Source: JAVBPP01 sp031549535
GTDB lineage: Bacteria > Bacillota > Clostridia > Oscillospirales > Acutalibacteraceae
DNA length: 35,240 bases
Direction: 5' to 3'
Assembly (NCBI GenBank): GCA_031549535.1
Contig: JAVBPP010000006.1
Coordinates: 1-35,240 of the forward strand
Positions within the stretch are counted from its first letter, which is position 1, and the number at the start of each line of letters is the position of its first letter. Below the pieces are notes generated by a model, which was given only the letters and a program-made list of their open reading frames with translations, did not search any database and had not been told where the DNA came from. A program made the position numbers and the translations under genes. Of the stretch, positions 1-7,951 are shown in pieces.

Positions 1-122
1 ATACCAAGGTCGCAACCGTGGACGTAAACGGCATCGTCACCGCCAAGGCGGCGGGCAAGGCCACCATTACGGTGAAGACCTTTAACGGCAGGAGCGCTAC
101 TTGCTTGATTACGGTGAAGTGA
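1..122 (+). CDS. C-terminal end of a BIG2 (bacterial Ig-like) domain protein, partial
   Basis: The frame is open from the left edge (codons start at base 3) to TGA at 120-122, giving about 39 residues. The stretch NGIVTAKAAGKATITV and the final SATCLITVK match the last strands of a group 2 bacterial Ig-like domain, a module found in secreted and surface proteins where it acts as a spacer or binding unit. The gene continues left of the window, so length, signal peptide and function are unknown. No clear terminator follows; the rplU promoter begins 24 bases after the stop. Confidence 0.7.
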   Translation, partial: TKVATVDVNGIVTAKAAGKATITVKTFNGRSATCLITVK

Positions 123-145
123 AATTGGATTTTCCTTGAAAAAGC

Positions 146-174
146 TTGACGCCCCTTGCATTTCATGCTATAAT
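146..174 (+). promoter_or_regulatory. Sigma-A promoter of rplU-prp-rpmA
   Basis: TTGACG at 146-151 and a perfect TATAAT at 169-174 are 17 bases apart. Transcription should start near 181, leaving a leader of about 100 bases before rplU. Confidence 0.85.
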
Positions 175-202
175 CCCATACGCCGCTTATTTTGGGCTGT
201 TG

Positions 203-245
203 AAACCCTGGGGTTTTGGCGCAAGACGGGACAGAGTTCCGCGCC
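203..245 (+). promoter_or_regulatory. Structured 5' leader, candidate ribosomal protein L21 leader
   Basis: Between the inferred transcription start and the rplU ribosome binding site are two small hairpins: AAACC/GGTTT (about 203-217) and GGCGC (218-222) pairing with GCGCC (241-245). Firmicute rplU operons are known to carry an L21 leader RNA at this position, so autoregulation is plausible. I cannot verify a match to the consensus structure. Confidence 0.4.
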
Positions 246-280
246 TTATTATAGCGAGTCTGAACAGAAAGAGGAACCCT

Positions 281-592
281 ATGTACGCGATTATTGAAAC
301 CGGCGGAAAACAGTATAAGGTCGAGGCAGGCCAGAGCCTGTATATCGAGAAGCTGGACGCCGCAGAGGACAGCACCGTTACCTTTGACAAGGTCATTGCC
401 TTGAGTAAGGACGATGCACTCAACGTGGGTGCGCCCTATGTCAGCGGCGCAACTGTCAGCGCAAAAGTGCTGAAAAACGGCAAAGCAAAGAAAGTTATGG
501 TTTTCACCTATAAGCCCAAGAAGAACGAAAAGCGCAAAATGGGCCACAGGCAGCCTTACACCAAGGTGGAAATTACTGCGATTAACGCATAA
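281..592 (+). CDS. rplU: 50S ribosomal protein L21 (bL21)
   Basis: Structural protein of the large ribosomal subunit that binds 23S rRNA. The 103-residue product has the normal family length, opens with MYAIIETGGKQYKVEAG and carries the conserved basic tail KKNEKRKMGHRQPYT. The frame is open upstream to an ATG at 146, but that ATG overlaps the -35 element and would lie outside the transcript. ATG 281 follows GAGGA (271-275) at a good distance, so it is the start. First gene of the conserved rplU-prp-rpmA operon. Confidence 0.97.
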   Translation: MYAIIETGGKQYKVEAGQSLYIEKLDAAEDSTVTFDKVIALSKDDALNVGAPYVSGATVSAKVLKNGKAKKVMVFTYKPKKNEKRKMGHRQPYTKVEITAINA

Positions 593-597
593 GTGTT

Positions 598-915
598 ATG
601 ATTCGAGTTACCATGCAGCTGTCCGGTCGGCATTATGTCGGCTTTACCCTCTCCGGCCACGCTGGGTTTGACAGGCGCGGCAGAGATATCGTCTGTGCGG
701 CGGTTTCCTCAGCGGCTTTTCTCACCGCGAACACATTGGAGATGGCTGGGCTTGCGCAATGCAGCCAAGGGGAAAACAGCCTGCATGCACTTTTGACACA
801 GCAGAGCGAGCAGGGCGACCTGCTACTGCGGGGGCTGTTGCAGCACCTGCGGGAGCTTGCAAAGCAATACCCCGGTACCATAGAAATTATTTACGGAGGA
901 ACAAGCAATGCTTAA
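598..915 (+). CDS. prp: Ribosomal-processing cysteine protease Prp (YsxB family)
   Basis: Small cytoplasmic cysteine protease, 105 residues, that removes the N-terminal extension of bL27 in Firmicutes. The family signature is visible: catalytic His21 in SGHAGF and catalytic Cys33 in GRDIVCAAVS. It starts 5 bases after the rplU stop without a strong Shine-Dalgarno sequence, so translational coupling to rplU is likely. Its last 8 bases overlap the start of rpmA, which encodes its substrate. The adjoining bL27 has the matching cleavage site, which supports the call from both sides. Confidence 0.93.
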   Translation: MIRVTMQLSGRHYVGFTLSGHAGFDRRGRDIVCAAVSSAAFLTANTLEMAGLAQCSQGENSLHALLTQQSEQGDLLLRGLLQHLRELAKQYPGTIEIIYGGTSNA

Positions 916-1192
916 AATAAACATTCAATTGTTTGCGCATAAAAAGGGAATGGGTTCCACGCGCAACGGCCGTGATTCCGAATCCAAGCGCCTTGGCGTT
1001 AAGCGCGCCGACGGCCAGTTTGTTCTGGCGGGCAACATCCTTGTGCGCCAGCGCGGCACACATATCCACCCCGGCAACAACGTCGGCAAGGGCTCTGATG
1101 ATACCTTGTTTGCCACAGTGGACGGCAAAGTCAAGTTTGAGCGCATGGGCAAAGACCGCAAAAAGGTCAGCGTCTACGCTGTGGAACAATAA
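908..1192 (+). CDS. rpmA: 50S ribosomal protein L27 (bL27) with Prp-cleaved N-terminal extension
   Basis: Large-subunit protein whose mature N-terminus reaches the peptidyl transferase centre. The 94-residue product begins MLKINIQLF followed by AHKKGMGSTRNGRDS. In Firmicutes that carry Prp, the first nine residues are removed between Phe and Ala, exposing the AHKKG terminus found directly in bacteria without Prp. The start ATG 908 follows GGAGGA (894-899) and overlaps the end of prp by 8 bases. Third gene of the operon; a hairpin terminator follows at 1214. Confidence 0.97.
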   Translation: MLKINIQLFAHKKGMGSTRNGRDSESKRLGVKRADGQFVLAGNILVRQRGTHIHPGNNVGKGSDDTLFATVDGKVKFERMGKDRKKVSVYAVEQ

Positions 1193-1213
1193 GTTTCAAA
1201 CACAAACACACAA

Positions 1214-1245
1214 GGGCATTCGCACATTTGTTGCGGATGCCCTTT
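1214..1245 (+). terminator. Terminator of rplU-prp-rpmA
   Basis: GGGCATTCGCA (1214-1224) pairs with TGCGGATGCCC (1232-1242) with one G-T wobble and is followed by a short T run. Confidence 0.75.
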
Positions 1246-1258
1246 CTGCACAATAAAG

Positions 1259-1288
1259 AAGGCCTGGAACCGGGGGCTCCAAGCCTTT
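1259..1288. terminator. Hairpin between converging genes, probably bidirectional
   Basis: AAGGCCTGGAACC pairs with GGCTCCAAGCCTT. T-rich sequence follows on both strands. It can end the minus-strand glycan operon and back up the rpmA terminator. Confidence 0.65.
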
Positions 1289-1359
1289 CTCTTAGGCCTA
1301 TTCTGATTAATGAAACATAATAGAATAGCTGATACTTCGTTCCAAATAGCGCGACAATA

Positions 1360-2652
1360 CTATTCCTTCTTCTCCAACTTTGCAATTTTTTCTAGCAATT
1401 CTTCCTCTCTCTTGAAAAACTGATTGTATTGTGCTGTAATTCGTTTTGCGGCCCATTTATGATCTACGCCAAACAGGGTTTGAATCGGTGGCCGTAGGGA
1501 AATTCGCTCTAAAGCCTTGTCGTAGGGGCAATTGGTGCCGTCTGAGCCATCTTGATAAATATGATTCAGACCGTTCATTTCTAAAAAATTTAGAAAATGT
1601 GCAAAGCGTACATCGTGGCCTTTCTGAACGATAGAGAAGTCTGTATTCTCATAAATCTCCCTTAAGTCGAAAGACCCACTCATCTTGTCCACACAAAGAT
1701 GGGGAATGTTATGGTATTCCGACAATTCGCGGATACGGGAATCCGGCGCGAGAATGAAAGAGGGCGTTCCGGCAAGGATAGAAGCTACGTTTCCGTGAAT
1801 ACGGGTACCGAGTGTGAAATCCATTCGCTCCAAAAAATCAACCCAGCTCTTTACATTCACAAAAGAGCGTACGCGGTTTTCTAAATACAGGCGATGTGTT
1901 GCATTGGAGAGATATTGTTCCGGTACATTTTTCACACGGGGCGAAAACGGAAGACCGTAGTATAACAGCTTCAATTCATGTAAATCCTGTACTATCATAT
2001 AATGGTTCGAATACTGCTGCATCGTCTCGTCCAACATAGCGTGAATCTCATCCGGAACAGATGCGTGGGTGTTAATGCAAAGCTTGGATTGCGGCGTTAA
2101 AGCAGTTTTTTCTTTTAATGGCAATTTTCCGCCTTTTGAAAACATAGAAGGGCAGCCAATTACGGTGACATGGTTCTCGCCGAAACCTAATTTTTTTAGA
2201 TATGCGGCTGTAAATTCACCACGTACACCAATCAGCGCCGATTTTTCTAACACAGCTGCACAAAAGCGCTTTACGGTTTCATCAAATGGAAAGGAGGCGG
2301 TTAAATCTGGTTCAAGATCCATTTGAATTCCTGCCCCGGTTACAATGCAGGGAATTTTTAGACGGGTAATCAACTGTGTCAAGCGCTGCATCTGCACCAC
2401 AAAGGTCGACCGGAAAGCGTTCGCCAGTGGAATAACGAAGAAATCATAAGCTTCATTGATCATGTCAACATCATCAATATTTACGCGGCACAATTTCGTG
2501 ATGTCGGTATCATCTGTCATTAAGGTGCGCCACATGCTGTATGGGAACAGCATGTTTCCAATATTGTACCAAATTAAATCTTTTTTAATAACGCTAGCTG
2601 CGTCAAAATTATCAAAGGGCGACATGGGAGCCCGTAGCAAAATTTTTCGCAT
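1360..2652 (-). CDS. Polysaccharide pyruvyl transferase family protein
   Basis: Cytoplasmic protein of 430 residues in the polysaccharide pyruvyl transferase family, enzymes that add ketal-linked pyruvate from phosphoenolpyruvate to sugars of surface polymers. Recognisable segments are the N-terminal DNFDAASVIKKDLIWYNIGN, GVRGEFTAAYLKKLGFG followed by VTVIGCPSMF, and the C-terminal LGTRIHGNVASILAGTPS. The tail is a Glu/Lys-rich helix that may form a coiled coil. AAAGGATG lies just before ATG 2652. It is the second gene of a minus-strand pair with the glycerophosphotransferase (46-base gap), which suggests it modifies a wall teichoic acid or capsule unit. The acceptor cannot be read from sequence. 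GC content looks lower than in the flanking housekeeping genes. Confidence 0.82.
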   Translation of the reverse strand: MRKILLRAPMSPFDNFDAASVIKKDLIWYNIGNMLFPYSMWRTLMTDDTDITKLCRVNIDDVDMINEAYDFFVIPLANAFRSTFVVQMQRLTQLITRLKIPCIVTGAGIQMDLEPDLTASFPFDETVKRFCAAVLEKSALIGVRGEFTAAYLKKLGFGENHVTVIGCPSMFSKGGKLPLKEKTALTPQSKLCINTHASVPDEIHAMLDETMQQYSNHYMIVQDLHELKLLYYGLPFSPRVKNVPEQYLSNATHRLYLENRVRSFVNVKSWVDFLERMDFTLGTRIHGNVASILAGTPSFILAPDSRIRELSEYHNIPHLCVDKMSGSFDLREIYENTDFSIVQKGHDVRFAHFLNFLEMNGLNHIYQDGSDGTNCPYDKALERISLRPPIQTLFGVDHKWAAKRITAQYNQFFKREEELLEKIAKLEKKE

Positions 2653-2698
2653 GGCATTTCATCCTTTCAACAAAACGGAAATATTGACGAGCAAACTA

Positions 2699-5305
2699 TC
2701 ACTCTTCTTTTGACGCTATGACGGATGCAAGCGCCTTGAACTTGTTTCCCTTATGGCTAAGGTTGACAGCAGAAAATTGTAAATTGGGCAGAATGCGCTG
2801 CAACTCACGCCGATAAACACGAGAGCGTATCGCTTGCGCCTTTTTGCGGTTCATGTGCAATTGAAGATGTTCCCAATGCGTTAGCGGCGTTTTTCCGGAT
2901 ACAACGATGAACGGCAGTGAGTCGATATATTGTTCATATATGATTTCGTTTAATGTTTGCGTAAAATTTTGCAATAAAAATGCGGTAACTGTATTCTTTT
3001 CTACACCTGGTTCCAACTCCTCTGCCAGAGGGTGCGCATGCGGCAAATAAAGGGTTAATTCACGATTCTTGTTCTTAGCATAATCAAATACAGCTACTTG
3101 AGAAGCTTGTCCATGAAAAACAAAATCAATCAGATCCTTCGCCGCCTGTGGATGCTCATAGCGTAAAAATTGATAGCGGAACATAGTTTCATTTGTGTAA
3201 GGCCGCACTTGTGCCGGGAAACTACACAAGTAATCACACAGTTCGTCAAGAACGTATAGCTGTGTAAACGGCAGAGTTCGAATATCAAAATAGACTCCGC
3301 GGTTGCTCATGTACTCCTCGTAATCATACATAAATAGAACAACGGGCTTTCCGGTAATGGCGAAGTCAAAAAACACACTGGAATAATCGGTAATCAATGC
3401 GTCACAGCAGTTCAAAAATGCATAATTATCTATATATGAAGGAAAGGCACGTATATGCTTAAAGTCTTGCAGTCTAACGGCGTTTTGCAACAGAGGGTGC
3501 AAATTGACAAATAGAATTTGGTCATCATACAAGCGCGAATCTAGCGCGGCCAGCATTTGGCCGATTCGTTTTTTATATGCAGCAGTGCTGAGCTTTGAGC
3601 TTTTTTCGCCTCGCCAAGTGGGCATATAGGCAAACACGGTCTTGTTCTCTAGATGTAGTTGCTTGCGTAAACTCATAGCATCTTCGAAAAACGCGGCATT
3701 CCTGGGGTAACCGGCCAGGAGAGCCTTGCCCGTATACAAATCCTCCAGATTATAGTCCCGCATCATGCAGTCCATCGTGAACTTGTTCGGAAAAAGTAGA
3801 TAATCACTTTGTAAAAAGTTATGCTGGATGTTATGCATGTCGCTAATACCCTTGCGCATATTTTTACCCAGTGTTTTTAAGGGAGTCCCGTGCCAGGTGT
3901 TCAAATAGATTTGGTCGGGCTTTTTGATAAAGTAGGGTGGGAAAGAGACGTTGTTTATCAGATATTTTGCGGATGCTAATAATTTTTGATATTTTAGGCT
4001 GTGAAGCGGAACCAAAGTAATATCCAACTTGTTTTCTTTTACAAACTGGCGGTGTGTCTCCAGGTTATTCGTTGTGAAAAAGATAGTATATTTTTTTTCT
4101 TGGGCAAGCTGTTTCATCATATAAAACGGTGAATCAGAAAGTGTCCGCCCGTGAAATGACTCAAACAAAACAACATTTTTACGTACATTAGCGTGCTTAT
4201 AATAAAAGGTATACAAGTGACGGAAATGTGTTTTCAATTGTAGCATATTATTTGTTTTTTTTCGCAGTGAGCGAACCCGGGACGGCAATTCATGCATGAA
4301 CCTATGCGCTAACAATAAAATCCAGTTCGGGCAGTAGATGACAAACTTCCAGTAGTTCATACTTGTCAGAAGTTTTTTGTTCCGGTTTTTGTAGTGAAGC
4401 GTAAAAAAATGTTGGTAGTTTTTCCACCCGGGAAAGTAATGGTTCAAATGCCGAAAGCCATCGTTCAAAAACTGCAGTTGAAATTCACGGTCACTGTATA
4501 ATGAAAATTCAACAAAACGGTTTATGATATGCTTCAAATTTATGAATAAGAGCACATTGAAAAACGAAACAAAGCGCTTTTGATTTTTATAAAAATCATT
4601 CATATGGCTCAAGGAATCTAACACTTGAGCAAATTTGCGTGAATAGGTTCCGGTAATGGAGCCCTCTCTTTTTAGATAATAGTGATAGAGCGCTTCGTCC
4701 ACCTTTGAAATTTTATTTGCGCAGAGAAAGGCCGGGTAGGTTGTGGCGATATCTTCAAATATTAGTCCCTTTGGAAACTTTATTTGGTATTCTTCCAGCA
4801 TTTTTCTGCGAAACAGCTTGTTCCAAGCATAAGGAGCGTTAATGTATAATAATTTCGGGTTATCAAACAAGCTCTTTCCAAAGTGTTCCCTGTTTCCCAT
4901 TTGTAAGCGTTTAATAACCCTTTTTATTTCATCAATAGCGTTATAGCCACAGACAACGATATCCGCATCGTCTTCCGCGGCCTTGGTATAGAGCTTTTCA
5001 AACATGGTTTCTTCCACAAAGTCGTCACTGTCCACAAAGCCAATGTATTCCCCTCGCGCGTACTTCATGCCATAGTTACGTGCATCAGAGAGACCTCCAT
5101 TCTCTTTGATGTAAGGGAAAATGAGATTCGGATATTTTGCTGCGTATTCGTCAATAATACTTTGGCTGTTATCCGGACTGCCATCGTTGACCACAATAAT
5201 CTCAATGCCATCTAGCGTTTGGTGAACCAGTGTCTCAAGGCAATGTTTAATATGCGGTTCCACATTATAAACGGGAACGACAATGCTTACCTTAAGTTCG
5301 GCCAT
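2699..5305 (-). CDS. Fusion of a family 2 glycosyltransferase and a CDP-glycerol glycerophosphotransferase
   Basis: Two-domain enzyme of 868 residues, probably peripheral to the membrane, for synthesis of a teichoic-acid-like or phosphoglycerol-decorated surface polymer. Residues 5-110 are a GT-A glycosyltransferase (VSIVVPVYNVEPHIKHC, NDGSPDNS at 40-47, metal-binding DSD at 92-94). From about residue 400 it is a TagB/TagF-type domain with the WHGTP motif near 470 and TDYSSVFFDFA near 640, which bind CDP-glycerol. The open frame extends upstream to 5377, but that extension overlaps the promoter; ATG 5305 is preceded by GAAGGGG and opens the canonical glycosyltransferase N-terminus. Cotranscribed with the downstream pyruvyl transferase. 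A last small segment of about 100 residues has no obvious family. Confidence 0.87.
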   Translation of the reverse strand: MAELKVSIVVPVYNVEPHIKHCLETLVHQTLDGIEIIVVNDGSPDNSQSIIDEYAAKYPNLIFPYIKENGGLSDARNYGMKYARGEYIGFVDSDDFVEETMFEKLYTKAAEDDADIVVCGYNAIDEIKRVIKRLQMGNREHFGKSLFDNPKLLYINAPYAWNKLFRRKMLEEYQIKFPKGLIFEDIATTYPAFLCANKISKVDEALYHYYLKREGSITGTYSRKFAQVLDSLSHMNDFYKNQKRFVSFFNVLLFINLKHIINRFVEFSLYSDREFQLQFLNDGFRHLNHYFPGWKNYQHFFTLHYKNRNKKLLTSMNYWKFVIYCPNWILLLAHRFMHELPSRVRSLRKKTNNMLQLKTHFRHLYTFYYKHANVRKNVVLFESFHGRTLSDSPFYMMKQLAQEKKYTIFFTTNNLETHRQFVKENKLDITLVPLHSLKYQKLLASAKYLINNVSFPPYFIKKPDQIYLNTWHGTPLKTLGKNMRKGISDMHNIQHNFLQSDYLLFPNKFTMDCMMRDYNLEDLYTGKALLAGYPRNAAFFEDAMSLRKQLHLENKTVFAYMPTWRGEKSSKLSTAAYKKRIGQMLAALDSRLYDDQILFVNLHPLLQNAVRLQDFKHIRAFPSYIDNYAFLNCCDALITDYSSVFFDFAITGKPVVLFMYDYEEYMSNRGVYFDIRTLPFTQLYVLDELCDYLCSFPAQVRPYTNETMFRYQFLRYEHPQAAKDLIDFVFHGQASQVAVFDYAKNKNRELTLYLPHAHPLAEELEPGVEKNTVTAFLLQNFTQTLNEIIYEQYIDSLPFIVVSGKTPLTHWEHLQLHMNRKKAQAIRSRVYRRELQRILPNLQFSAVNLSHKGNKFKALASVIASKEE

Positions 5306-5348
5306 GAAATACACCCCTTCATTCTGCAACATATCAGCAATGTATCTA

Positions 5349-5377
5349 ATAATAACACTAAATAAGACAGGAATCAA
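5349..5377 (-). promoter_or_regulatory. Promoter of the minus-strand surface-glycan operon
   Basis: On the minus strand TTGATT (5377-5372) and TATTAT (5354-5349) are separated by 17 bases. Transcription would start near 5342, which excludes any translation start above that point and supports ATG 5305. Confidence 0.65.
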
Positions 5378-5432
5378 GACTTTCCGACAGGTTTACGCGA
5401 TTACAAGTATTCCCATTCAATCAACACACTGC

Positions 5433-5474
5433 TAAAAAAAAGAGGGCTTAGAACCAAAAGTTCTAAGCTCTCTT
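5433..5474 (-). terminator. Terminator of serC-serA
   Basis: AGAGGGCTTAGAAC (5441-5454) pairs with GTTCTAAGCTCTCT (5460-5473). On the minus strand the stem is followed by a run of at least eight T. Confidence 0.9.
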
Positions 5475-5486
5475 CCAAGTGTTATA

Positions 5487-6611
5487 CTACGCCAAAACGC
5501 GTACCTTAACAACGCCGTCAATTGCGCTCAAAGCGGCGATGTCTCCGGCAATGTCTGCTGCGGTGTAAGCCATGCCCTTTTTCGCGGCGCTGAACAGGCT
5601 ACCCTCGTCCACGCCGAGAGCCTTGGCAATGGCGGCCTTTACGCCTTCGCAATCCTTATGAATGATGCAGCTGCGTGCCGCAAATTCCTTGCCGAGGTCT
5701 GCGGTCGGCAGGTTCACAGAGTTGCGGATGATGCCGTACTCCAGATAATCCACGAGCTGCTCTGCGGCCATAACGGCGCAGTTATCCTCGCTCTCCGGGG
5801 TGGAGGCACCCAAGTGGGGCAGGGCGGTAACGCCCTTTGTGCCAATTTGTGCATCCGTTGGGAAGTCGGTGATATAGGCTGCAACCTTACCGCTCTCCAG
5901 CGCGGCTACGATATCTCCGTCTGCCACCAGCTCGCCGCGTGCAAAGTTGAGGATGCGCACCTCGTCCTTCATCTTTGCAATGGAGGCGGCGTTAACCATG
6001 CCGCGCGTGGCGTCGTTCAGCGGGGCATGCAGGCTGATATAATCCGCTTCAGCGAACACGGCTTCGGCGCTGTCTTTCAGGGTGACGCATTCTTCCTTGC
6101 AGCCCATGGGGTCGGAGGCGATGACGCGCATACCCAGCGCGTTTGCCGCTCTGGCTACCAGGATGCCAATTGCACCCACGCCGATTAAGCCAAGGGTTTT
6201 GCCCGCAATTTCGGGGCCTGTGAAGGCGGCCTTGCCTTTTTCCACCAGCTTGCCTACTTCGTCTCCCTTGCCCTTGAGGGTTTTGCACCAGTCGAGGGAT
6301 TCCGCCACCTTGCGGGAGGAGAGCAAAAGCGCACAAATGACAAGCTCTTTCACTGCGTTGGCGTTTGCGCCCGGGGTGTTGAATACGCAGATGCCGCTTT
6401 CGCTGCAGCGCTCAACAGGAATGTTGTTTACACCCGCGCCTGCCCGCGCAATGGCGGCCAGCTTGCCGCCAAATTCACTTTCCAACATAGAGGCGGAGCG
6501 TACCATAACGGCGTCTGGGTCGGCAAACCCTTCGCCGCAGCTATATTTGTTTGTATCCAAAATATCCAAACCGCAGGCTGCGATTTTATTAAGCGTTAAA
6601 ACTTCAAACAT
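5487..6611 (-). CDS. serA: D-3-phosphoglycerate dehydrogenase
   Basis: Cytoplasmic NAD-dependent dehydrogenase that oxidises 3-phosphoglycerate to 3-phosphohydroxypyruvate, the first step of serine synthesis. The 374-residue product is a short-form family member: a catalytic domain interrupted by the Rossmann motif LIGVGAIG near residue 143, the catalytic Arg in NFARGE near 224, and the catalytic His in LPHLGAST near 265. The C-terminal 60 residues look like a reduced ACT-like regulatory domain, so serine feedback is uncertain. The start at 6611 has only a weak ribosome binding site and lies 14 bases after the serC stop, as expected for a coupled second gene. The partner serC confirms the pathway. 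Confidence 0.93.
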   Translation of the reverse strand: MFEVLTLNKIAACGLDILDTNKYSCGEGFADPDAVMVRSASMLESEFGGKLAAIARAGAGVNNIPVERCSESGICVFNTPGANANAVKELVICALLLSSRKVAESLDWCKTLKGKGDEVGKLVEKGKAAFTGPEIAGKTLGLIGVGAIGILVARAANALGMRVIASDPMGCKEECVTLKDSAEAVFAEADYISLHAPLNDATRGMVNAASIAKMKDEVRILNFARGELVADGDIVAALESGKVAAYITDFPTDAQIGTKGVTALPHLGASTPESEDNCAVMAAEQLVDYLEYGIIRNSVNLPTADLGKEFAARSCIIHKDCEGVKAAIAKALGVDEGSLFSAAKKGMAYTAADIAGDIAALSAIDGVVKVRVLA

Positions 6612-6625
6612 TGTGCTACTCCTTT

Positions 6626-7708
6626 TTAGCCGTTGGCCTTTTCAAATTTCTCCATGAATGCAACCAGCTGCTCCACGCCCTCATACGGCATGGCGTTATA
6701 GATGGAGGCGCGCATGCCGCCGACGGAGCGGTGACCCTTGAGGTTCACAAAGCCCGCGGCTGCCGCTTCTTTCACGAATTTGTCGTTCAGTTCATCGGTG
6801 GTGGCAACAAAGGTGGCGTTCATCATGGAACGATCCTTCGGCACAACGGGGTTGCTGAACATGGCGCTGCGGTCAAGGAAATCATAGAGCACAGCTGCCT
6901 TCTTCTGGTTGCGCTGCTGCATCACAGGCAAGCCGCCCATGGCCTCAATCCAATCCAGCACCAGCTTGCAGATGTAAATCGGCCAGCAGGGCGGGGTGTT
7001 ATACATGGAGTCGTTATCCGCCATCTCCTTGTAGTTGAGCATAACGGGGGTGTAATCCCTCTGCTTGCCCAGCAAATCCTCGCGCACGATGACGATGGTT
7101 AAGCCTGCGGGGGCAACGTTTTTCTGCGCGCCGCCATATAACAGGCCAAATTTCGAAACATCCAGCGGCTCGGAAATCATGCAGGAGGAGATGTCCGCAA
7201 CGAGCGGCACCTTGCCGGTATCCGGAATTTCTTTATAACAGGTGCCGAAAATGGTGTTGTTCATGCAGATGTGGGCGTAGTCGGCTTCCTGGTCAAAATC
7301 CGCCTGACTCAACGCAGGGATGTAGGAAAAGGTCTTATCCTTGGAGGAGGCCACCACGCGGATGTCGCCGTATTTTTTTGCCTCCTCATAGGCCTTGGTG
7401 GAAAACTGGCCGGTTAACACATAGTCCGCCTTTTTGGAGCCGTTCAGCAAGTTGAGTGGAACGGCGGCAAACTGGGTGGATGCGCCGCCCTGCAAAAACA
7501 AGATTTTGTAATTGTCCGGCACCTGCAGTAAACTGCGGAATTGCTTTTCTGCTGTGAAGATAATCTCCTCATACACCTTGGAGCGATGGGACATTTCCAT
7601 CACGGATTGGCCGCTGCCGCGATAATTGAGCATTTCGGCTGCGGCGATTTTGAGCACTTCTTCCGGAAGCATGGATGGACCTGCTGAGAAATTGAACACT
7701 CTTGCCAT
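6626..7708 (-). CDS. serC: Phosphoserine aminotransferase
   Basis: PLP-dependent cytoplasmic enzyme converting 3-phosphohydroxypyruvate and glutamate to phosphoserine and 2-oxoglutarate, the second step of serine synthesis. The 360-residue length is standard. The N-terminus RVFNFSAGPSMLPEEVL and the segment HRSKVYEEI are family signatures; the PLP lysine is in LYGGAQKNVAPAG near residue 197, and the end HRSVGGMRASIYNAMP binds the substrate phosphate. ATG 7708 is preceded by TAGGAGGATA. First gene of the serC-serA operon; no serB phosphatase is in the window. Confidence 0.96.
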   Translation of the reverse strand: MARVFNFSAGPSMLPEEVLKIAAAEMLNYRGSGQSVMEMSHRSKVYEEIIFTAEKQFRSLLQVPDNYKILFLQGGASTQFAAVPLNLLNGSKKADYVLTGQFSTKAYEEAKKYGDIRVVASSKDKTFSYIPALSQADFDQEADYAHICMNNTIFGTCYKEIPDTGKVPLVADISSCMISEPLDVSKFGLLYGGAQKNVAPAGLTIVIVREDLLGKQRDYTPVMLNYKEMADNDSMYNTPPCWPIYICKLVLDWIEAMGGLPVMQQRNQKKAAVLYDFLDRSAMFSNPVVPKDRSMMNATFVATTDELNDKFVKEAAAAGFVNLKGHRSVGGMRASIYNAMPYEGVEQLVAFMEKFEKANG

Positions 7709-7800
7709 TTCAATATCCTCCTAAAATAAGATAAACCGTTTGCCCGGCAGCCGTGCACAGGTCTTTGCAGGCCGCCCCGCGCAAACAAGAACTTGGGGCT

Positions 7801-7830
7801 ATTATACCGCTTTTCGCGGGCGCAAGTCAA
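7801..7830 (-). promoter_or_regulatory. Promoter of serC-serA
   Basis: On the minus strand TTGACT (7830-7825) and a perfect TATAAT (7806-7801) are separated by 18 bases. The leader of about 85 bases is GC-rich and may fold, but I see no riboswitch I can name. Confidence 0.8.
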
Positions 7831-7852
7831 TAAAAATATACGATGTATTTCC

Positions 7853-7882
7853 TTGCTTTTTAGGCCATAAATATGGTATGTT
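7853..7882 (+). promoter_or_regulatory. Weak candidate promoter for the zinc-ribbon membrane protein genes
   Basis: TTGCTT and TATGTT are 18 bases apart in an AT-rich stretch diverging from the serC promoter. Both boxes are poor matches, so this is tentative. Confidence 0.3.
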
Positions 7883-7951
7883 TAACAAAGGGAACATAAC
7901 AATTAAATGTAACGCCGCGCAGAAAACGGCTTTTGAAAGGATGGAACAGTG

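Noticed and set aside
5305..5377. Upstream start for the glycosyltransferase fusion
   Set aside because: The extension overlaps the operon promoter and adds residues before the canonical VSIVVPVYN start; ATG 5305 has a good ribosome binding site.
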